NCBI GenBank assembly: GCA_902475855.1 | Contig: CABSBF010000012.1 | Location: 1 to 51,913, forward strand | DNA length: 51,913 nucleotides | Direction of reading: 5' to 3' | Origin: an uncultured Eubacteriales bacterium | GTDB taxonomy: Bacteria > Bacillota > Clostridia > Oscillospirales > Oscillospiraceae | In this document: piece after piece, positions 41,265 through 50,005 of the stretch | How positions within the stretch are numbered: the first letter of the stretch is position 1 | Layout: every line of letters begins with the position of its first letter | Notes under the pieces: generated by a model | What the model saw: the letters and a program-made list of their open reading frames with translations, nothing else | Told to the model about the DNA's origin: nothing | Database searches by the model: none | Position numbers and translations under genes: made by a program

Positions 41265-44200
41265 ATGCTCCAGCTTCATCAGATTCAAAAACAGTACAAA
41301 ACGGGCGACCTTGTTCAGACGGCGCTGAACGGGGTCAGCCTGAACCTGCGGGACAGCGAATTTGTGGCGATCCTCGGCCCCAGCGGCTCCGGCAAAACCA
41401 CACTTCTGAATATCATCGGCGGTCTGGATCGCTATGACAGCGGCGATCTGATCATCAACGGTGTTTCTACCAAAAAATACACCGACCGGGATTGGGATGC
41501 CTACCGCAATCACACAATCGGGTTTGTTTTTCAGAGCTATAATCTCATCCCGCACCAGACGGTGCTGGCGAATGTTGAGCTGGCGCTGACGATCTCCGGC
41601 GTGTCTCGCGCAGAGCGCAGACGGCGCGCGCAGGCTGCCCTGGAGCAGGTCGGTCTGGGCGAGCAGGCGCACAAGCGGCCGGGGCAGATGTCCGGCGGAC
41701 AGATGCAGAGGGTTGCCATCGCACGCGCTCTGGTTAACAATCCGGATATTCTGCTGGCCGATGAGCCGACGGGAGCGCTGGACTCGGAAACGAGCATCCA
41801 GGTCATGGAGCTTCTCAAGCAGGTGGCAAAAGACCGTCTGGTTGTCATGGTCACGCATAATCCGGAGCTTGCTGAGCAATACGCTACGCGTATCGTCAAG
41901 CTCAGAGACGGCGCTATCCGTTCGGATTCCATGCCCTTTACCCCGGAAACAGAGGAAAAACCGCCGGTACATAAGCGCTTGGGCAAGGCTTCCGTGTCAA
42001 TTCTTACCTCGCTGGCGCTCAGTTTCAACAATCTGCGCACGAAAAAGGCACGCACCATTCTGACCGCTTTTGCCGGGTCCATCGGCATCATCGGCATTGC
42101 GCTGATTCTGTCACTTTCCAACGGAGTGAACAATTATATTGAATCCATTGAAAGGGATACCCTGTCGGAATATCCGCTGCAAATACAAAGCACCGGCGTG
42201 GATTTGACCTCCATGATGGCGATGAACATGGGAAGCAGCGGCGAAACAGAGATCTCGGATGGCCGTGTCCCTGTCAATCAGATGCTTACGACCATGTTTG
42301 CGCAAGTTAATGCGAACGACCTGACCGCACTCAAACGCTATCTGGAGGGCGGAGAGAGCGGCATTGAGAAATATGCAGGCGCGGTGGAGTATACTTACGG
42401 CATTTCTCCGCAGATCTACCGTATAGAAGGAGAAGGCGTGCGGCAGGTGCATCCGGATCAGACCTTCTCCTCGCTTGGCCTCGGCACAGCCGCCTCCGGC
42501 AACAGCCTGCTGTCCTCCATGATGAATACGGATGTGTTTTTTGAACTGCCGCAGAATGGAGAATTGTATCAGGGACAGTATGAGGTCAAGGCCGGGCACT
42601 GGCCGGAAAATGAGCAGCAGTGTGTGCTTGTGCTTTCGACGAACGGCGGCATCAGCGATTTTATGCTCTACACGCTGGGCCTGCGCGACTCCGTCGAGCT
42701 GTATGAAATGCTGCGGCAGTTTTCACGCAATGAAACGGTCAATACGCCGGAGAATTTCCAGACCTATGCTTACGAGGATTTTCTCGGAATCGAATTCAAA
42801 CGGGTCGGCGCTGCGGAACGCTATGTCTATGATATGGAGCACGGCCTGTGGCGCGACAAGTCGGATGACGAGGATTATATGCTCAAATTGGCGGAGCAGG
42901 GAGAGACGCTGCGCATCTGCGGCGTGGTACAGCCTGCCTCCGGCGCAACTGCAATGATGCTCCGCCCCGGCATCGGCTATACAGCGCAGCTTGCCCAGAC
43001 GACGATGCGCCAGGCAGCGGAAAGCACGATTGTGCGGCAGCAGCTTGCCAAGCCGGAAATCAGCGTATTCAGCGGAGAAGCCTTCGGCGCAAAGTCTTCC
43101 GGAGAGCTCAATCTGGCATCTCTTTTCACCTTTGATCCGACGGCGTTGGCAGGGGCGTTTCAGTTTGACAGCCTTGATTTTTCCGGCGCGATGGAAGGAA
43201 TCGACCTGTCGGGAATGCTGGATGCAAGCCAGCTTCAGACCGAGCTCCCGGCACTGCCGGACTTCGATTTTGCGGCGCTTTTTGAGAATGTCAATCTGAA
43301 TCTCTCACCGGAGGCTTTCGGCAAGCTTCTCAACGGTGTGCTGGACTGCTATTCCGGTTATGCTGCCGAGCATCCGGAGGCGGACTATTCCCGTATGGAA
43401 GAATACATTTTGCAGTATTTGCGGACGCCGGAGGCACAGCAGCGCTTCTCCGAGGGGATCCGCAGAATCCTGGAGGAAAACGGCACACTGACGGTTTCTC
43501 CGGAAGCGCTGAAGCAGCTTGTTCTTGATCTGATGGATGGATACCGGAGATATGCCGAGGCAAACGGTCTGGATGATCCTTCAAAACTGGGAGAGTATTT
43601 CGAAGAATATCTGCAAACCGAGGAAGCACAGAAGATCCTGCGCGAGGGTGCAAAGAAGGTGTTTTCTTACGACGGCGATTTCAGTGTTCTGCCGGAGCAG
43701 TTGGAAGCGCTGGCAAAAGAAATGTATGCCGGATACCGCGAGTATGCAGCGGTAAACGGACTGGCCGACCCGGAAAAGTTCGGGAAAACGATGGCGGACT
43801 TTTTGCAAACGGAGGAAGCACAGCAGGCTATTCTGAACGGCCTTTCCCAGATTCTTGATCTGGAGCAGCTTAAGCAGCAGCTTATCCAGGCGGCACAGCG
43901 CTATATGCAGTCAGTCTTTGAGAGTTATTCAGGCGTGATCGAAACACAGATATCTTCTGCGCTGCAGCAGGCTATGCGCCAGTTCGCGCGAAAGCTGCCC
44001 GCCGTGATCGAGAAGAATCTCAGCGGCGCCGCCATGCAGCTTGATGCCGATACGCTGAAAAATGCCGTTCAGCTCAGTGTGGGGCAGAAGGAACTGACGG
44101 AACTGCTGCGCGCACTGCTGCTCGGGCGAGAGAGCTCTCTGGAAACAAACCTATCGCAGCTTGGCTATGCGGACTTTGATAAGCCGGGTGCGATCAGTAT

Positions 44201-44759
44201 TTATCCCCGCGATTTTGAAAGCAAGGGAAAGATCGTCGAGATTCTGGACGAGTACAACCGCAGGATGGAGGCACGCGGCGAAGAGGACAAGGTCATCCGC
44301 TACACCGACATGGTCGGCACGATGATGAGCTCGGTGACGGATATCGTCAATATCATCAGCTATGTGCTGATTGCCTTTGTCGCGATCTCTCTGGTGGTTT
44401 CCTCCATTATGATTGGCGTCATCACTTACATCAGTGTGATGGAGCGGCGAAAGGAGATCGGCATCCTGCGTGCCATCGGCGCGTCAAAGCGGAATGTTTC
44501 GCAGGTATTTAATGCGGAGACCTTCATCATCGGCCTCCTGGCCGGGGCGCTCGGCATTGCGGTAACGCTCCTGCTGCTTCTGCCGGGCAATGCGATCCTG
44601 CATTCCCTGACCGGACAGCAGAACATCAGTGCCTCGCTTCCGCCGCTGGCAGGCTTGATCCTAATCGCGCTCAGCACGGCGCTGACCATGCTTGGCGGTC
44701 TGATTCCGTCGAAGAGTGCAGCAAAGTGTAACCCCGTCACTGCGCTGCGCGCGGAATAA
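41265..44759 (+). CDS. MacB-like ABC transporter: ATPase fused to an FtsX-type permease with a giant extracytoplasmic domain
   Basis: 1164 residues. Residues 1-220: LolD/MacB-type ATPase with GPSGSGKTT, the Q-loop FVFQSYNLIPHQTVLANVELAL, signature MSGGQMQR and ILLADEPTGALD. A first membrane helix (~262-285) leads to an extracytoplasmic region of about 740 residues, then three C-terminal helices with the FtsX pattern (from ~1027: IISYVLIAFVAISLVVSS; ERRKEIGILRAIGASKRNVSQVF). The outer region holds three 64-residue repeats (680-870). Members of this family move signals or lipids by mechanotransmission rather than simple import. Encoded alone, with ATPase and permease in one chain, so it should act as a homodimer. 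Confidence 0.92.
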   Translation: MLQLHQIQKQYKTGDLVQTALNGVSLNLRDSEFVAILGPSGSGKTTLLNIIGGLDRYDSGDLIINGVSTKKYTDRDWDAYRNHTIGFVFQSYNLIPHQTVLANVELALTISGVSRAERRRRAQAALEQVGLGEQAHKRPGQMSGGQMQRVAIARALVNNPDILLADEPTGALDSETSIQVMELLKQVAKDRLVVMVTHNPELAEQYATRIVKLRDGAIRSDSMPFTPETEEKPPVHKRLGKASVSILTSLALSFNNLRTKKARTILTAFAGSIGIIGIALILSLSNGVNNYIESIERDTLSEYPLQIQSTGVDLTSMMAMNMGSSGETEISDGRVPVNQMLTTMFAQVNANDLTALKRYLEGGESGIEKYAGAVEYTYGISPQIYRIEGEGVRQVHPDQTFSSLGLGTAASGNSLLSSMMNTDVFFELPQNGELYQGQYEVKAGHWPENEQQCVLVLSTNGGISDFMLYTLGLRDSVELYEMLRQFSRNETVNTPENFQTYAYEDFLGIEFKRVGAAERYVYDMEHGLWRDKSDDEDYMLKLAEQGETLRICGVVQPASGATAMMLRPGIGYTAQLAQTTMRQAAESTIVRQQLAKPEISVFSGEAFGAKSSGELNLASLFTFDPTALAGAFQFDSLDFSGAMEGIDLSGMLDASQLQTELPALPDFDFAALFENVNLNLSPEAFGKLLNGVLDCYSGYAAEHPEADYSRMEEYILQYLRTPEAQQRFSEGIRRILEENGTLTVSPEALKQLVLDLMDGYRRYAEANGLDDPSKLGEYFEEYLQTEEAQKILREGAKKVFSYDGDFSVLPEQLEALAKEMYAGYREYAAVNGLADPEKFGKTMADFLQTEEAQQAILNGLSQILDLEQLKQQLIQAAQRYMQSVFESYSGVIETQISSALQQAMRQFARKLPAVIEKNLSGAAMQLDADTLKNAVQLSVGQKELTELLRALLLGRESSLETNLSQLGYADFDKPGAISIYPRDFESKGKIVEILDEYNRRMEARGEEDKVIRYTDMVGTMMSSVTDIVNIISYVLIAFVAISLVVSSIMIGVITYISVMERRKEIGILRAIGASKRNVSQVFNAETFIIGLLAGALGIAVTLLLLLPGNAILHSLTGQQNISASLPPLAGLILIALSTALTMLGGLIPSKSAAKCNPVTALRAE
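43302..43874 (+). repeat. Three tandem 192-base (64-residue) repeats within the ABC transporter gene
   Basis: Units at 43302-43493, 43494-43685 and 43686-43874 (residues 680-743, 744-807, 808-870). Each begins (L/V)xPExL, has GYxxYA in the middle, then DPxK or an equivalent, and ends xYLQTEEAQxxLxxG. They are diverged at DNA level, so an old duplication. The periodicity suggests helical hairpin repeats, perhaps a stalk. Confidence 0.8.
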
Positions 44760-44789
44760 ATAGAAATAATAGAATAATAGAATAAAGGA

Positions 44790-44825
44790 AGCCGCCACCG
44801 AAAACGGTGGCGGCTCGCGTTATTT
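44790..44825. terminator. Bidirectional terminator between the ABC transporter and HAD genes
   Basis: AGCCGCCACCG (44790-44800), AAAA loop, CGGTGGCGGCT (44805-44815), then CGCGTTATTTT on the plus side and TTCCTTTATT on the minus side. The preceding 44761-44787 is a short tandem of AATAATAG units. Confidence 0.85.
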
Positions 44826-45524
44826 TCGGATCGTTTCCAATAGCTGCGGAAAGCTGCCGTGCGGATAGGCATCAAGCGGGGTATTGTCTCGATTGATCAG
44901 GCAGTCGGTCAGAAGAAAGACATGCATCCCAAGCTGTGCAGCGACCATGTCCTCCTGCACATCGTTTCCGACCATCAGACATTCCTGCGGAGAGACGCCG
45001 AGGCGGGCTGCAATGTCTGCATAATAGTTTGGATTCGGTTTGCAGAAGGCGGTGTTTTCGTAGGTGGTGTACAGCTCAAACTCCTCCGGCTCCAGCCCGG
45101 CCCAGCGAATGCGACGCTCCGTGGCGATGGCGGGGAAGATCGGGTTTGTAGCAAGTGCGACGCGGTATCCCAGCGACTTGAGCTGCGCTACCGTCTGTGC
45201 CGCCAGAGGATTGAAACCGCAGAACGCCTGCGCGGCCTGAAATTCGTTTTCATAAAACGCCTGAAAAAGCGATTCATCCTGCCTGACTCTGCTGCCGCAA
45301 AGATTGCTTGCTTTTTCCCAGAAAACTGCCTCATTGTTTTTCCGGCCGTCATTTTTTATCATTGCGGCAGTGCCCGCCCAGATCATGTCGATCAATTGCT
45401 TTGGCTCGTAGCCGAACGGCGTCATTTTTTCTGCCAGCAGCTTGAAGTAACCCCTGGTAAAGGCATCGTTGTCCATCGGCAGAAGTGTGCCGTCCAGATC
45501 GAACAGAATGGTTGTCAGTTTCAT
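44820..45524 (-). CDS. HAD-superfamily hydrolase
   Basis: 234 residues. DLDGTL near the N-terminus carries the nucleophile and acid Asp pair, the cap domain follows, ALATNP gives the motif II Thr, and CKPNPNYY supplies the motif III Lys; MVGNDVQEDMVAA completes motif IV. A phosphatase of the phosphoglycolate-phosphatase/YjjG type; substrate unknown. Overlaps the upstream degV-like gene by four bases (ATGA), so the pair is one transcript. Confidence 0.92.
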   Translation of the reverse strand: MKLTTILFDLDGTLLPMDNDAFTRGYFKLLAEKMTPFGYEPKQLIDMIWAGTAAMIKNDGRKNNEAVFWEKASNLCGSRVRQDESLFQAFYENEFQAAQAFCGFNPLAAQTVAQLKSLGYRVALATNPIFPAIATERRIRWAGLEPEEFELYTTYENTAFCKPNPNYYADIAARLGVSPQECLMVGNDVQEDMVAAQLGMHVFLLTDCLINRDNTPLDAYPHGSFPQLLETIRK

Positions 45525-46372
45525 GCTTTTTTCTGCGGCGCGCCATCCTCATAGCCGACGAGAAGGCCGCCCTTTTCCGCATAGAAAACACACAGTCCGT
45601 GGTTTTCGCCAATTTTGAGGTCACAGTCCGGGAAGCGCTCCCGGATTTTTTCTGCGAGGAGTTCCGCCGCAGGAAGATTGAAGGAATGGCGGATGCGAAC
45701 CTTTCCGCCCGCAAAGCCCTCGGAGAGCATCTCGTCGAACAGTTTCTGAACTGATGCTTTTTCTCCGCGGCATTTGTGCTGCGGCTCCAGCTCGCCCTTT
45801 ACGCTGGCACGGCCGACCACACGGATACCGAGAAGTCCGACGGCCTTTGCAAGAAGGGGATTGACCCGTCCGTTTTTCGCAAAATTAGAGAGTGAGGCAA
45901 GGGAGAACACCAAATGTGTGCGGCGAGAATAAGCGGTGAGCGCATTGCAGATTTGCTCAAAGGACAGCTCTGTCGGAAGAAGGTCGTTCAGCCGCTCAAC
46001 CAGCAGTTCCATCTCCGGACCGGTGGAAAGAGAATCGAGAAGAAAAACCTTGCGGCCGGGGTGTTCCTGCATATAATCCGCAGCGGCAATCTGTGCTGCA
46101 TTAAAGCAGCCGGAAAGCGCGCTGGTAAGCGTAAGACCAAACACCTCATCCGCATCGCCAAAGGCGTTCAGCCAGTCAGCAACTGAGGGGCAGGAACTGC
46201 TGGAAACGCCCTTATAAAGGTCCAGATCGGCCTGCATTGCGGCGACGTCCAGCGTTGCGTCGTCTGTGTATTCCTTCTCGGCGGTTACGATTTTCAAAGG
46301 AACCGGTGTGAAATTCGGAAAATCCGTACGGTATAAATTTGCGGAAGAGTCTGCTGTGATATTTCTGCGCAT
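45521..46372 (-). CDS. DegV-family fatty-acid-binding protein
   Basis: 283 residues. DegV/FakB pattern: ITADSSANL at the start, the PLKI..EKEY.DD segment, SSSCPSVADW, LTLTSALSGCFNAAQIAA, DSLSTGPEMELLVERL and the SLSNFAKNGRVN loop. FakB proteins present fatty acids to the FakA kinase; the FakA gene is not in the window. ATG at 46372 with AAGGAG seven bases upstream. Confidence 0.92.
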   Translation of the reverse strand: MRRNITADSSANLYRTDFPNFTPVPLKIVTAEKEYTDDATLDVAAMQADLDLYKGVSSSSCPSVADWLNAFGDADEVFGLTLTSALSGCFNAAQIAAADYMQEHPGRKVFLLDSLSTGPEMELLVERLNDLLPTELSFEQICNALTAYSRRTHLVFSLASLSNFAKNGRVNPLLAKAVGLLGIRVVGRASVKGELEPQHKCRGEKASVQKLFDEMLSEGFAGGKVRIRHSFNLPAAELLAEKIRERFPDCDLKIGENHGLCVFYAEKGGLLVGYEDGAPQKKA

Positions 46373-46385
46373 GACGCACTCCTTA

Positions 46386-46440
46386 TTGATTTTTTGTTAC
46401 AAATGTATCATAATTATAGCTGCACTGACAGAAAAATCAA
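46386..46440. promoter_or_regulatory. Overlapping divergent promoters for the degV-like and TetR genes
   Basis: Plus strand: TTGATT (46386-46391), 17 bases, CATAAT (46409-46414). Minus strand: TTGATT (46440-46435), 16 bases, TATAAT (46418-46413). The two -10 boxes overlap in ATAATTATA, so one bound repressor or polymerase would affect both directions. Confidence 0.6.
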
Positions 46441-46483
46441 GCCGCCGGGCGGCAAGTGAAACAAAACGGAGGAAGTGTAACTT

Positions 46484-47008
46484 ATGCGCCGGAATAATCA
46501 GACCAACCGGATTGTCCGCGAGAGCATCACACAGGCACTGCTGCTTTTGATGCAGGCGCAGCCGTTTGCGAAGATCAGCATCACGCAGATCGTCGAAAAA
46601 GCGGGTGTCAGCCGGGTGTCGTTCTACCGGAATTTTCAGAGTAAGGACGACGTGCTGCTGTCTTATCTGAACGAGCTGGCAATGCAGTGGTGGGCGACCT
46701 TTCCAAAGGACAGGAGCGACTATCTGCTTGGCCTTCTGGAACATTGCATGACGATTAAGGATACAATCCTGCTTCTCTACCGGCAGGGGCTTGCACCGCT
46801 GCTGTGGCAGAATCTGCGCAATTTGATCGGACCGGCAGCGGAGACGGATGAGGCACTTTCCTACCAGAAATCCGGCTTGGTTGGCTGCCTGTTCGGTTTT
46901 CTCAGTGAATGGGTGCGGCGCGGAATGGAGGATACGCCGCAGAGCGTGGCGCTGCTTGTGAATGCAGCGCAGATCGACCGCACGGTTCGGCGCCTGCGGA
47001 AATCGTAG
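46484..47008 (+). CDS. TetR/AcrR-family transcriptional regulator
   Basis: 174 residues. The DNA-binding helix-turn-helix is at residues ~10-55: ITQALLLLMQAQPFAKISITQIVEKAGVSRVSFYRNFQSKDDVLLSYL. The C-terminal part is the helical ligand/dimer domain (TetR_C type). GGAGG precedes the ATG at 46484 by eleven bases. Divergent from the degV-HAD pair with overlapping promoters, so autoregulation and control of that pair are likely. The dehydrogenase gene follows at 63 bases. Confidence 0.92.
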   Translation: MRRNNQTNRIVRESITQALLLLMQAQPFAKISITQIVEKAGVSRVSFYRNFQSKDDVLLSYLNELAMQWWATFPKDRSDYLLGLLEHCMTIKDTILLLYRQGLAPLLWQNLRNLIGPAAETDEALSYQKSGLVGCLFGFLSEWVRRGMEDTPQSVALLVNAAQIDRTVRRLRKS

Positions 47009-47071
47009 CCGGCTGCGGCGATGTACGGTGAAAACATCAAATAACATGAATTCAAAAAGGAGAACAGGAGT

Positions 47072-48037
47072 ATGAAGATTGTCGTTTTGGACGGTTATAC
47101 GGAAAATCCCGGGGATTTGAGCTGGAACGAGTTAGGAAAGTTGGGCGAACTGACGGTCTACGACCGCACCAGCCTCACGAATGAAAAAGAGATCATTGAG
47201 CGCATCGGAAATGCCGAGATCGTTCTGAGCAACAAAACGCCGATCTCCCGTGCGACGATCGACGCCTGCCCGAGCATTCGCTTTATCGGCCTGCTTGCCA
47301 CGGGCTATAACGTCGTCGACTATACTTACGCCCGCGAGAAGGGAATTCCTGTTGCCAACGTTCCGGCCTACGGCACGGCCGCCGTCGGTCAGTTTGCTAT
47401 TGCACTGCTGCTGGAAATCTGTCACCACATCGGGCATCACAGTGAATCCGTACACCGGGGCGGCTGGGAGCACTGCGCAGATTTCTGCTACTGGGATTAT
47501 CCGCTGATTGAGCTGGACGGAAAGACCATCGGCATCATCGGCTTCGGCCGCATCGGTCAGACCACCGGTAAAATCGCCAAGGCAATGGGAATGCGCGTGC
47601 TGGCGCATAGCCGTACCCAGAGTGAAACCGGTCGTGCGCTTGCAGAATATGTCGATCTGGATACCCTGCTGGCGCAGTCCGATGTGATCGCACTGCACTG
47701 CCCGCTTTTTCCGGAAACGCAGGGTATTATCAACCGGGATACCATTGCCAAGATGAAAGACGGAGTGATCCTCATCAACAACAGCCGCGGCCCACTCATC
47801 GTTGAGCAGGATTTGGCCGACGCACTCAACAGCGGCAAGGTGCTGGCGGCAGGCCTGGACGTCGCATCAACAGAGCCCATCAGCGAAAACAACCCCCTGC
47901 TTGCTGCGAAAAACTGCATCCTCACGCCACACATTTCCTGGGCGCCGAGGGAAAGCCGCCAGCGCATCATGGACTGCACGGTGGAGAATGTCAAGGCTTT
48001 TCTCAAAGGAAGTCCGGTCAACGTTGTCAATGCATGA
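47072..48037 (+). CDS. D-2-hydroxyacid dehydrogenase (glycerate/hydroxypyruvate type)
   Basis: 321 residues. NAD-binding GIIGFGRIGQTTGKIAKAMG, the catalytic Arg in NNSRGPLI, Glu within DVASTEPI, and His in TPHISWAPRESRQR, the R-E-H triad of the family. N-terminal catalytic domain includes LLATGYNVVDYTYAREKGIPVANVPAYGT. Reduces 2-keto acids such as hydroxypyruvate or glyoxylate with NADH; exact substrate not certain. ATG at 47072 preceded by AGGAGAACAGGAGT. Confidence 0.93.
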   Translation: MKIVVLDGYTENPGDLSWNELGKLGELTVYDRTSLTNEKEIIERIGNAEIVLSNKTPISRATIDACPSIRFIGLLATGYNVVDYTYAREKGIPVANVPAYGTAAVGQFAIALLLEICHHIGHHSESVHRGGWEHCADFCYWDYPLIELDGKTIGIIGFGRIGQTTGKIAKAMGMRVLAHSRTQSETGRALAEYVDLDTLLAQSDVIALHCPLFPETQGIINRDTIAKMKDGVILINNSRGPLIVEQDLADALNSGKVLAAGLDVASTEPISENNPLLAAKNCILTPHISWAPRESRQRIMDCTVENVKAFLKGSPVNVVNA

Positions 48038-48120
48038 AAAAGTGCATTACAATCTCCGAAGCTCAACAGTTAGCTGCCGCTTTTTTGCTGCCGCCTATTC
48101 CGTTTTGGCGAAATTTGCGA

Positions 48121-48126
48121 TATAAT
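48121..48126 (+). promoter_or_regulatory. -10 element of the hydrogenase operon promoter
   Basis: TATAAT at 48121-48126; the -35 region (about 48098-48103) is poor. Leader of about 40 bases to the ATG at 48173. Confidence 0.45.
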
Positions 48127-48172
48127 TACAAAAGGTGCGTTTGGCGCCTGAAAGAAACAAGGAGTGATGCGT

Positions 48173-50005
48173 ATGAGCCGACTTACCATTTTTACGCAGG
48201 ATCGCGCACGTTCCACCGTCGAGGGTCTGTATAAGGACATGGAGCGGCGGATCGTTGCCTCTCAGCCGGGACTTTGCCCGGTCGATCTGGCGGCGTCTTT
48301 CCTGAAAATGTGCCACGCGCAGTCCTGTGGCAAATGCGTGCCCTGCCGCGTCGGACTGGGACAGCTCGAGGAACTGTTAGAGAACGTTCTGAACGGTGAT
48401 GCCACCGAAGAAACGTTGACGGTCATAGAGAAGACTGCACGCACGGTCTTTCTGACTGCGGACTGCCCCATCGGGTATGAGGCTGCGCGGATGGTTTTGC
48501 GCGGCTTGGAAGGCTTCCGCAATGACTTTGAAGAGCATATCCGCCGCGGACGCTGCATCTGTTCTCTCGATCAGCCGGTTCCGTGCGTTTCCATGTGCCC
48601 GGCACATGTGGATATTCCGGGCTATATTGCCTGCGTGCTGGAGGGACGTTATGCCGATGCCGTCCGGCTCATTCGAAAAGATAACCCCATGCCTGCCGTC
48701 TGCGGCCTGATCTGCGAGCACCCGTGTGAGATCCAGTGCCGCCGCAGTATGATGGATGATCCTCTTAATATCCGCGGGCTGAAGCGCTTTGCCGTATCGC
48801 GTGCCGGTGAGGTGCCGCAGCCGCCCTGTGCGGAGCCGACGGGCAAGCACGTGGCCATTATCGGCGGCGGCCCGGGCGGACTGAGCGCGGCCTATTATCT
48901 GCGCCTGATGGGGCATGAGGTGACGATTTTTGAGCAGCGCAAGCAGTTCGGCGGAATGCTGCGCTACGGCATTCCGCGCTACCGGCTGCCGGGTGAGATC
49001 CTACAGGCAGAGATTGACACGATCCTTTCACTTGGCATCCATACAAAAACCGAGGTCAGCGTTGGCGAAAACCCCTCGGTGATGGATCTGCACCGCGACT
49101 ATGACGCAGTATATATCGCCATCGGCGCGCACACCGACCGCAAGGTCGGCATTGAGGGAGAGGACGCCACGGGCGTGATCTCCGCTGTGCAGATGCTCCG
49201 CGACATCGGCGACAACCGCCTGCCGGACTTTACGGGAAAGCGCGTCTGCGTTATCGGCGGCGGCAACGTTTCCATGGACGTAGCGCGCAGCGCTATCCGG
49301 CTGGGCGCGGCCTCTGTGAAGGTGGTCTACCGCCGCCGCAAGATCGACATGACCGCCCAGGCGGCGGAGGTTGAGGGCGCGATTGCAGAGGGCTGCGAGA
49401 TTCTGGAACTGCAAAAGCCGGTGCGCGTGGAAAAGGACGAAAACGGCTGCGTCGCAGCGCTGATGGCCAAACCGCAGATCGTCGGCCCCATCCAGAGGGG
49501 CCGCCCCATGCCGGTGGATTCTGCCGAGCCGGAGGTGCGTATTCCCTGCGACTATGTGCTTGTCGCCATCGGACAGGGTATTCAGGCCCAGCCCTTTGAA
49601 AAGGACGGAATTCCCGTCAAGCGCGGTGTGATCGACGCGATGAACTGGAGCGGCATCCGCAATATTCCCGGTGTATTTGCAGGTGGTGACTGTGTGACCG
49701 GCCCGGCGACAGTCATTCGCGCGATTGCGGCGGGCAAGGTCGCTGCGGCAAACATCGACGAATATCTCGGGTTCCATCATGTTATTTCCTGCGATGTGGA
49801 GATCCCGCCGGTGCATTTCGACGAAAAGATCCAGCGCGGGCGTGTCAATATGCGCGAACGTCCGGCGGAAGAACGGAAGAATGACTTCCGGCTCATCGAG
49901 TGCGGCATGACGGCCGAGGAGGCCAGAACGGAGGCAAGCCGCTGCCTGCGCTGCGATAAATTCGGCTACGGCATTTTCAAGGGAGGGAGGCAGAGAGAAT
50001 GGTAA
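48173..50005 (+). CDS. GltD-like NAD(P)H flavoprotein with a NuoF-type Fe-S N-terminus, hydrogenase partner
   Basis: 610 residues. The ATG at 48173 is eight bases after AAGGAG; the GTG/ATG at 48164/48167 overlap or abut the site. Residues ~40-120 are the NuoF C-terminal-type [4Fe-4S] domain (SCGKCVPCRVGLGQLEELL). Next is the GltD/NfnB Fe-S region (CICSLDQPVPCVSMCPAHVDIPGYI and GLICEHPCEIQCRR), then FAD (IIGGGPGGLSAAYYLR) and NAD(P) (VIGGGNVSMDVARSAIRLGA) folds and VFAGGDCVTGPATVIRAIAAGK. It overlaps the [FeFe] hydrogenase gene by seven bases. Together they look like an NAD(P)H-linked, possibly bifurcating, hydrogenase of the glutamate-synthase-associated (group A2-like) type. Confidence 0.9.
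   Translation: MSRLTIFTQDRARSTVEGLYKDMERRIVASQPGLCPVDLAASFLKMCHAQSCGKCVPCRVGLGQLEELLENVLNGDATEETLTVIEKTARTVFLTADCPIGYEAARMVLRGLEGFRNDFEEHIRRGRCICSLDQPVPCVSMCPAHVDIPGYIACVLEGRYADAVRLIRKDNPMPAVCGLICEHPCEIQCRRSMMDDPLNIRGLKRFAVSRAGEVPQPPCAEPTGKHVAIIGGGPGGLSAAYYLRLMGHEVTIFEQRKQFGGMLRYGIPRYRLPGEILQAEIDTILSLGIHTKTEVSVGENPSVMDLHRDYDAVYIAIGAHTDRKVGIEGEDATGVISAVQMLRDIGDNRLPDFTGKRVCVIGGGNVSMDVARSAIRLGAASVKVVYRRRKIDMTAQAAEVEGAIAEGCEILELQKPVRVEKDENGCVAALMAKPQIVGPIQRGRPMPVDSAEPEVRIPCDYVLVAIGQGIQAQPFEKDGIPVKRGVIDAMNWSGIRNIPGVFAGGDCVTGPATVIRAIAAGKVAAANIDEYLGFHHVISCDVEIPPVHFDEKIQRGRVNMRERPAEERKNDFRLIECGMTAEEARTEASRCLRCDKFGYGIFKGGRQREW

Noticed and set aside
48029..48048. AATGCA/TGCATT inverted repeat at the end of the dehydrogenase gene as a terminator
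   Set aside because: Short stem with no T-run after it.
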